Positions 58,907 to 64,000 of a stretch of 64,000 nucleotides of DNA are shown here, one piece after another. The position numbers were made by a program, and so were the translations under genes. The notes beneath the pieces are model-generated. The model was given only the letters and a program-made list of their open reading frames with translations. It had not been told where the DNA came from and searched no databases. This DNA is from Caldilineaceae bacterium (GTDB lineage: Bacteria > Chloroflexota > Anaerolineae > Caldilineales > Caldilineaceae): the NCBI GenBank assembly GCA_020634755.1, contig JACKBC010000034.1, positions 12,951 through 76,950 on the forward strand, given 5' to 3'. Numbering within the stretch: the first letter of the stretch is position 1; each line of letters starts with the position of its first letter.

Positions 58907-59353
58907 CTACTCCTCTACTGTTCGACTACTCTCCAGCCCCAACTTCACCGCCACCCACACCAGTCCACACGTGCGCCAGAAATAACTCGCCACGCTCTGC
59001 AACTGCGCATCACACACATCCACATCAAAACGACCTGCCAGATACGCCGCAAAATCTGCCTGCGTCACCGTCGTACCGCTGGCATACGCCTCTGCGCCCC
59101 ACCGCCGCGCCTCCTGCGCATCCATCGTCCCCGCCAGCCGCTGCACTACCCGTCGCTCTACCCAATGTGGCAACACCTCCACCACATCCGACAGATCAAT
59201 CAGCAGATCCAGCAGTTCATCCATCACTCGCTCCAGAATATCTTCCAGATCGCCCTCCTCCCGCTGAATCTCCCCCTGCATCTCCTGCAACTGCGCATCC
59301 GTATGCAGCAACAACCCTGGCAAATCCTGCCTCACCGCTCGACTAATCATCAC
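58907..59353 (-). CDS. Hypothetical acidic protein of the plasmid-like module
   Basis: 148 aa, acidic and helical (E-G-D-L-E-D-I-L-E-R-V-M-D-E-L-L-D-L-L), with a C-terminal region F-A-A-Y-L-A-G-R-F-D-V-D and Y-F-W-R-T-C-G. No family recognised. Last gene of the minus-strand run with ParA and the DUF3102-like gene. Confidence 0.65.
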   Translation of the reverse strand: MMISRAVRQDLPGLLLHTDAQLQEMQGEIQREEGDLEDILERVMDELLDLLIDLSDVVEVLPHWVERRVVQRLAGTMDAQEARRWGAEAYASGTTVTQADFAAYLAGRFDVDVCDAQLQSVASYFWRTCGLVWVAVKLGLESSRTVEE

Positions 59354-59414
59354 CCTTCACTCCTTTCTGAGCCAAATAAAATGATCCCCATGTCCCCTTG
59401 CCCTCCTATCCTCG

Positions 59415-59435
59415 GTTCCTGAGCCTGCCGAAGGA
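59415..59435. repeat. CTGAGCC-GCCGAAGG repeat
   Basis: Another member of the family at 23364-23387, intergenic. Two further copies (59625-59645 and 60051-60074) lie in frame in the next gene. Confidence 0.65.
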
Positions 59436-59447
59436 CTCCTCCACTCC

Positions 59448-60560
59448 CTACTCCTCTACTGCCCCCAACGCCCCCAGCAACACCTGCACCCCCGGCCGCG
59501 TCAACACCTCATCCAACCCGCCCATCTCCGCCGCTACCCGCAGCTTCACCATCACCCACTCCGGCAGCATCACCGCATAGCGCCGCTCCGCCGCTACTTC
59601 GCCACTCCGCAACCCCGCCACCCCGGTTGGTGAGCCTGTTGAACCACCACCCCGCTGCGCCGCCAAAAACGCCGCGCTAAACGCCCCCACCTGCAGCTTA
59701 TGCACCACCCCACTGCGCGTCCCACACGTGTCCGTCGCCACGCCTTGCTCCAAATGAATCGCATGCCATCCCACCTCATTCTGTACAAACCACCAGCCCA
59801 GCGCCTCCCAATCTGGCGTCGGCTCGTCCATGAACATCACCAACTGCCCATTCTCTAGCTCTGCCTCCACCACAACCGCGTCCGCATCCGCACCATCCGC
59901 ATCCGCACCATCCGCATCAGCCGTTGCTTCATCATCAACGTTCTGCTTCTCATCATTAACTTCCTCCCACTTCTCACCTACTTCATCTACATTCGCCCCT
60001 GCAATTTCGTCTACAGAACCGGTTGTTTCCGCTCCTCTATTTTCTCCATCGGCCCCTGAGTTTATCGAAGGGCCGCGCTTCTCCTCCGCATCCCCCATCA
60101 ACAACTGCACCTCCGCCACGCCCACCGTGCGTCCCGTCGCCACAAACTCGGCCACCTGCGCAATCACCTCGTCGGTCGCCCCTGCCAGCAGACCCAACAC
60201 CGTGTCCGGCAATCCCACAAACTCCTCCAGCCGGTGACCCAAGCGCGCCGCCGCCTGCATCCAGCGCTGCGGCTGCCGCGGCGACGTAAAGCCATACTCC
60301 TGCATCAAAAAGGGCTGCCATGTCCCATGCGGAAAATCAGCGCGGATGGCGTTCAGCATCGCGCCTACCTCCAGCGCCCCACGCGCCATGTTGCCCAGCC
60401 GCCCCTTCACCCCCGCCGCCATCTCCTGCACAAAGCCCCGCCGCCCCTCGGCAATCTGCCCATAGTCAAACTGCAACACAATCTCATCCTGCCGGCTCAC
60501 CGTCACCCCACCGGCCCGCTGCCCAGCCAACTCAACCCTCCGTCGCTCTCGCCGCCCCAT
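59448..60560 (-). CDS. DUF3102-like DNA-binding protein
   Basis: About 370 aa from the ATG at 60560, chosen for a strong AGGAGGAG; the ORF runs on to 60695 into the ParA gene. The N-terminal part resembles DUF3102: G-A-M-L-N-A-I-R-A-D-F-P-H-G-T-W-Q-P-F-L and Y-G-F-T-S-P-R-Q-P-Q-R-W-M-Q-A-A, typical of plasmid and phage genes with a KfrA/ParB-like role. The middle is a low-complexity acidic linker with D-A-D-G-A-D repeats, in which two CTGAG repeats are inserted in frame. Being next to ParA and to inverted 7-mer arrays, it is a good candidate for the centromere-binding partner. Confidence 0.7.
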   Translation of the reverse strand: MGRRERRRVELAGQRAGGVTVSRQDEIVLQFDYGQIAEGRRGFVQEMAAGVKGRLGNMARGALEVGAMLNAIRADFPHGTWQPFLMQEYGFTSPRQPQRWMQAAARLGHRLEEFVGLPDTVLGLLAGATDEVIAQVAEFVATGRTVGVAEVQLLMGDAEEKRGPSINSGADGENRGAETTGSVDEIAGANVDEVGEKWEEVNDEKQNVDDEATADADGADADGADADAVVVEAELENGQLVMFMDEPTPDWEALGWWFVQNEVGWHAIHLEQGVATDTCGTRSGVVHKLQVGAFSAAFLAAQRGGGSTGSPTGVAGLRSGEVAAERRYAVMLPEWVMVKLRVAAEMGGLDEVLTRPGVQVLLGALGAVEE

Positions 60561-60582
60561 CTCGCTCCTCCTTGTGTATGTG

Positions 60583-60647
60583 GAATACGGAATACGGGAT
60601 ACGGCCCCACGCCGCCCGCCGTCTTCCGCATCCCGTATCCCTATTCC
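60583..60647. promoter_or_regulatory. Inverted 7-bp arrays, candidate centromere (parS-like)
   Basis: Three tandem 7-mers GAATACG, GAATACG, GGATACG (60583-60603), a 23-bp spacer, and three 7-mers in the other orientation CGCATCC, CGTATCC, CTATTCC (60627-60647). They lie between the DUF3102-like gene and ParA and overlap the ParA stop. Confidence 0.6.
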
Positions 60648-61540
60648 CCACTCCCTACTCCAAACAATACCTCTTCTACCCCTGGCAGTAGCCACTGCAC
60701 CACCAGCGCCTCAATGGCCGCTTGCGCCGCCCGTCCCGTGGCACTCTGCCGCACCTGGTCGCTTTCCCACAGCGTCTCGCCATAGCTGGGACACTGCTTC
60801 ACCGCCTCGGAATAGGGCACCACCGGCGTCAACTGCTGCGCAAACGACTGGCGCAGCAAATCATAGTTGGCCTCGCTCTCATTCATCCCCGCCCGGTAGA
60901 GCGTCGGCGTCACCACCCGCGGCGTCGCCTGGCAACCCAGCGCCTCCACAATGGCCAGCGTCTCCCGCACCTCGCGCAGCACTAGAAACTCGGTCGCCAC
61001 CGGCAGCACAATGCGCGTGGCCAACAGAATCGCCAGCTCCTGCAAAAAGTAGCCTGGATGCGTATCAATCACCACCGCGTCATACGGCGCAAAGACTGGC
61101 CGCAGCCGCTCGGCCAACTCCCTGGGTCGCACGCGCCGCTCCAACATCTCCCGCTCAAACGCCCGCAGCTCTGCACTCCCTGCCAGTAGATCCAGCCCAT
61201 GCCGCCCTGTATGAATCAGCGCATTCTGCACCGCCGTTGCCTGCTCCTGGCTCAGACCAGCCGCCGTATCATCCAGCTCATGCCGGTCGGTGGGCTCATG
61301 TCGACCACGAAGTGGGTGCACAGCACCAACCGCCGCCATCCGCAACACCTTTACGCTCGAATCGCATGGATCAAACCCCAGCAGCGTTGCCGCGCTCCCC
61401 TGCGGGTCCGCATCAAACAGCAGCACTCGCCGGTCCATCAGCGCCAGCTTGTGCGCCACATTCACCGCCAACGTACTCTTAGCCACCCCACCCTTGTTCA
61501 GCGTGAACGTAAACACATCCACCTCATCCTCATCCCACAT
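60641..61540 (-). CDS. parA: ParA-family partition ATPase
   Basis: About 299 aa from the ATG at 61540, set by AAAGGAG eight bases upstream; a GTG at 61549 is too close to that site. The deviant Walker A reads K-G-G-V-A-K-S-T, followed by F-D-A-D-P-Q-G-S-A (A' box) and V-V-I-D-T-H-P-G (Walker B), as in ParA/Soj ATPases that move plasmids or chromosomes. There is no N-terminal helix-turn-helix, so it resembles small or chromosomal-type ParA. It lies between the replication-like gene and the DUF3102-like gene. Confidence 0.92.
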   Translation of the reverse strand: MWDEDEVDVFTFTLNKGGVAKSTLAVNVAHKLALMDRRVLLFDADPQGSAATLLGFDPCDSSVKVLRMAAVGAVHPLRGRHEPTDRHELDDTAAGLSQEQATAVQNALIHTGRHGLDLLAGSAELRAFEREMLERRVRPRELAERLRPVFAPYDAVVIDTHPGYFLQELAILLATRIVLPVATEFLVLREVRETLAIVEALGCQATPRVVTPTLYRAGMNESEANYDLLRQSFAQQLTPVVPYSEAVKQCPSYGETLWESDQVRQSATGRAAQAAIEALVVQWLLPGVEEVLFGVGSGE

Positions 61541-61655
61541 CACACGCACTCCTTTCAGCGAATTACGAATTCAGATTTACGAATCGTCACAGCGAAGACA
61601 ACGTCGTTTCTACGCGTGAGTCTCACGCGGACCAACCACAAGTCAACGAAGAGAC

Positions 61656-61683
61656 AAATCGTAAATCGTACATCGTAGATCGT
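61656..61683. repeat. Four 7-bp direct repeats (iteron-like)
   Basis: AAATCGT, AAATCGT, ACATCGT, AGATCGT in direct tandem, between ParA and the replication-like gene. Small array; could be iterons or a binding site of the adjacent protein. Confidence 0.5.
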
Positions 61684-61688
61684 AAATT

Positions 61689-62861
61689 TCAAACCCTACT
61701 TCCTCCATACACCCGCCGCTCCATCACCCCCAGCACCCACTGCGCCACATCTTCACGCTGCCGCGTCAAAAGCGCCGGTCGCCCCCCTTTCTTCAAATGT
61801 GCCCGAATCACCGCTGGCAGCGAATGAATCCGCTCGTGCACCTCGGGCCGCTGCTCCATGTAGTACATCATCCACTCCAGCAGCACCACCAGCCCCGCCG
61901 CATCCAGCCCGCCCAAGAAGCCGCCAAAATCGGTCCACTCCATCGGAAAGTTCAGCATCTCTCCCATTTCGCTGGCCGCCTGCCGCAGGTCCTGGTCTTC
62001 AAACATCAGCAGATGCACTGCGTCCTCCAGCACAGCGGCCTCGCTCATTTCAGCCGGCCCATCCTCATGGCCTGCCGCTACCGGCGCCGGCCCCCGATGC
62101 TGCGTCCTTTGCCTTGCATCCGTCTGCATATCGATGCCAGCATCGGCTATTGAATTGGCGCCATTCACCGCCATGACGCCCTCCTCCCCCACACCCCCTC
62201 CACTAGCCAAAACGGTGGGTGAGTGGCGTGAATGATCACCAACACCACCATTCATATATTGGTTATGATTATGATCTTGATCTTGACGCGGGACTAAGTC
62301 CGAAGTGATGCCGGAGTTTTGCCGGACCGCTGCGGGAGTTGCTCCGGACGACTGCCGGACAAGCTTTTCGTAAGGGTCGCTGCTACTCTCCACGCTATCC
62401 GGCAGCGCCGCTGCTTCCAATGCCTTGCGATAGCGGCTTTCCGGCTTGTAATTCTGCGCCAGCGCAAACGCCAAATCTGCGTCCGTCGGCGTCAAGCCCC
62501 AGCGCGTGCGCACCCAGCCCGGTGGAGGTGGATACTTGCTGGGCGCCTCTCGTTCATACTTAAAGCTACTATTCCACTGCCGAAAATCTTGCACAAACAG
62601 GAGAGCCTCGCCTTGCGCACCCACATAGCGCACCACCAGCCCCACATCCACCCACGCACTGATCGCCCGCGCCGCATCCTCGCGCAGTTCTAGTCGTAGC
62701 GGAGCCGCCTTGGCCCACAGCGCCAGCGGTCGCCCATCCATCAGCCCATCCCGATCCAGATGCGGCAGCATCAGCAAAAAGAGCGTCATGGAAGACAGCT
62801 CCAACCGCGCCAACCGCTCATCATATGCCAACTCCGCCGGCATCAACCGTCCCTTCGCCAT
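61689..62861 (-). CDS. Replication-like protein of the plasmid/phage-like module
   Basis: About 390 aa from the ATG at 62861, preceded by AAAGGAAGGG; the ORF runs to 62969. The N-terminal part (R-L-A-R-L-E-L-S-S-M-T-L-F-L-L-M-L-P-H-L-D-R-D-G-L-M-D-G) has a winged-helix look seen in phage-type replication or DnaD-like proteins. Then Y-V-G-A-Q-G-E-A-L-L-F-V-Q-D-F and a low-complexity middle, then a helical C-terminus. It lacks motifs of a Rep nickase. An inference from gene order and resemblance only. Confidence 0.6.
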   Translation of the reverse strand: MAKGRLMPAELAYDERLARLELSSMTLFLLMLPHLDRDGLMDGRPLALWAKAAPLRLELREDAARAISAWVDVGLVVRYVGAQGEALLFVQDFRQWNSSFKYEREAPSKYPPPPGWVRTRWGLTPTDADLAFALAQNYKPESRYRKALEAAALPDSVESSSDPYEKLVRQSSGATPAAVRQNSGITSDLVPRQDQDHNHNQYMNGGVGDHSRHSPTVLASGGGVGEEGVMAVNGANSIADAGIDMQTDARQRTQHRGPAPVAAGHEDGPAEMSEAAVLEDAVHLLMFEDQDLRQAASEMGEMLNFPMEWTDFGGFLGGLDAAGLVVLLEWMMYYMEQRPEVHERIHSLPAVIRAHLKKGGRPALLTRQREDVAQWVLGVMERRVYGGSRV

Positions 62862-63104
62862 CATTCCCTTCCTTTCTCTGGCGACGTTCCCCGCCGCGTC
62901 TATTAGATTTCTGAAATACTCTCTCCCCGCCTCTTTGAGTACACTGTTGGAACCAGAACTGCCATTCACATTTCGCCAACAACAAACTGATGTATCTGTT
63001 GGCCATTATGGAAACTTGGCCATCCAATAAATCCTATGCTTAAATGGGGGCGCCCATTATGCTCCTCTCAACCAATCACCTCTCCACAGCAAAGGAGCTA
63101 CATC

Positions 63105-63995
63105 ATGAAAGACTTCCCCGATCTGTTTGCAGAATTCGCCAATGCCAAATCTTCTTGGGTTAGATCCAAAACCCTGCGCGGCTATACCGACGTCACAGGT
63201 CACTATTGGAACTGGATTGGCCAGCAGCCACAACTGCTTGATTGGACACACGTTGCCACCGTCGAAAATTATCTGGCTAACCGGAGACGTGATGGACTTG
63301 CGGATGCTTCGCTTGCCACCGTACGTCGCACGCTCTCCGTTTTCTTCAATTGGCTGGTAAAACGTCAATATCTAGACACTAATCCTGTTGCGTTAACAGA
63401 CAAACCAATAATCCGCCGCAAGTTAAAGACCTACATTACTCCTGGAGAATTCGCCCAGTTCCTTTCATCAATTCCTTCTTATAGCTGGATGGATCTACGA
63501 GATCGATGTTTGCTGTTGATCCTCTTCTTTTCCGGTTTACGGGCAGGGGAAGCAGTGCGTCTCTGCCTCAATGACGTTGACAATGAGCAACTTGCCATCA
63601 CAGTGAGAAATGGAAAAGGCGGTCACGATCGCATGGTCCCCTGCACACCAGACTTACCAGCATCGCTGTCTGCCTACTTGAAAGCACGTCCATCATGGAG
63701 CAAGCCCATCATATTCGTCTCCAATAATGGATTCGGCGGTATTCGCGGCCCAATCACTGCCGACGGCGTTCGTCAAATGCTCAAGCGCAGATTTGCCGCC
63801 GCCCACATGGAATACCACAACATCAAAGCCTTCCGTCACAGCTTTGGCACCAACTTTCTCAACGCCGGCGTGCGCCGCTCCAGCCTGGCCGAAATGATGG
63901 GCCACACCGACGAAAAAATCACCGCCATCTACGCCCAACACGAGCATAGAGCGCTCATCCGCGAATACCGACTCGCCTACGAACAACTAAAATAA
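63105..63995 (+). CDS. Tyrosine recombinase (XerC/D-like)
   Basis: About 296 aa from the ATG at 63105, with AAAGGAG seven bases upstream (an ORF extends to 63036). SAM-like N-terminal domain, then R in S-G-L-R-A-G-E-A, K in G-K-G-G-H-D-R, box 2 K-A-F-R-H-S-F-G-T, G-H-T-D-E-K-I-T and the Tyr in I-Y-A-Q. The His of the usual H-x-x-R is replaced by Lys (K-A-F-R), which is unusual but tolerated in some recombinases. It faces outwards at the right side of the module, opposite to the integrase at 54196. Confidence 0.88.
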   Translation: MKDFPDLFAEFANAKSSWVRSKTLRGYTDVTGHYWNWIGQQPQLLDWTHVATVENYLANRRRDGLADASLATVRRTLSVFFNWLVKRQYLDTNPVALTDKPIIRRKLKTYITPGEFAQFLSSIPSYSWMDLRDRCLLLILFFSGLRAGEAVRLCLNDVDNEQLAITVRNGKGGHDRMVPCTPDLPASLSAYLKARPSWSKPIIFVSNNGFGGIRGPITADGVRQMLKRRFAAAHMEYHNIKAFRHSFGTNFLNAGVRRSSLAEMMGHTDEKITAIYAQHEHRALIREYRLAYEQLK

Positions 63996-64000
63996 CTGCC

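Overview
The window reads as a high-GC bacterial chromosome segment, most likely from a filamentous Chloroflexota lineage (Anaerolineae/Caldilineae-like). This is inferred from the density of STAND NTPases, caspase-like peptidases and formylglycine-generating-enzyme (FGE)-fold receptors and from codon use; there is no rRNA, tRNA or core housekeeping gene to confirm it. Nearly everything is defence, conflict or mobile DNA.

Region 1 (1-11318, minus strand): a type I restriction-modification operon (hsdM, hsdS, hsdR) with a DUF559 nuclease-like gene and a partial YgjP-type metallopeptidase, directly preceded by a STAND ATPase with 13 TPR units. Region 2 (11351-23277): an NB-ARC/TPR gene cut in two by an IS200-like fragment, a large SF1 helicase-nuclease, a one-helix membrane protein and a second NB-ARC/TPR gene.

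Region 3 (23386-47601) is the centrepiece: a diversity-generating retroelement (DGR). It has a reverse transcriptase (split by a 79-bp MITE-like insertion with a TATA duplication), an Avd protein, a 118-bp template repeat (31529-31646) and four 118-bp variable repeats at the 3' ends of four large STAND (NACHT) receptors with C-terminal FGE/C-type-lectin-fold domains. By my hand alignment 61 of 66 template/variable differences fall at template adenines. Between these receptors lie two caspase-family proteases, an alpha/beta hydrolase, a STAND without a variable repeat and an NB-ARC/TPR STAND.

A second layer links the locus. Ten proteins carry the same short glutamine/asparagine/glycine-rich motif ('motif B', core Q-x-N-[IV]-x-G-[DN]), usually at the extreme N-terminus of STANDs. 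Both caspases carry motif B plus two further motifs ('A', S-P-I-[VL]-T-G-x-x-N; 'C', I-A-Q-[AG]-x-G), each also found in a neighbouring STAND or in the other caspase. I infer homotypic, possibly amyloid-like, signalling from many diversified receptors to shared protease and membrane effectors.

Region 4 (47762-53776) is AT-richer, probably acquired: an exported beta-helix/clostripain-like (C11) protein and another NB-ARC protein with motif B. Region 5 (54196-63995) is a mobile-element module: tyrosine recombinases at both ends, a DUF433/DUF5615 toxin-antitoxin pair and neighbouring small genes with frameshifts, and a plasmid-like block with ParA, a DUF3102-like protein, a replication-like protein, inverted 7-bp arrays resembling a centromere and an iteron-like array.
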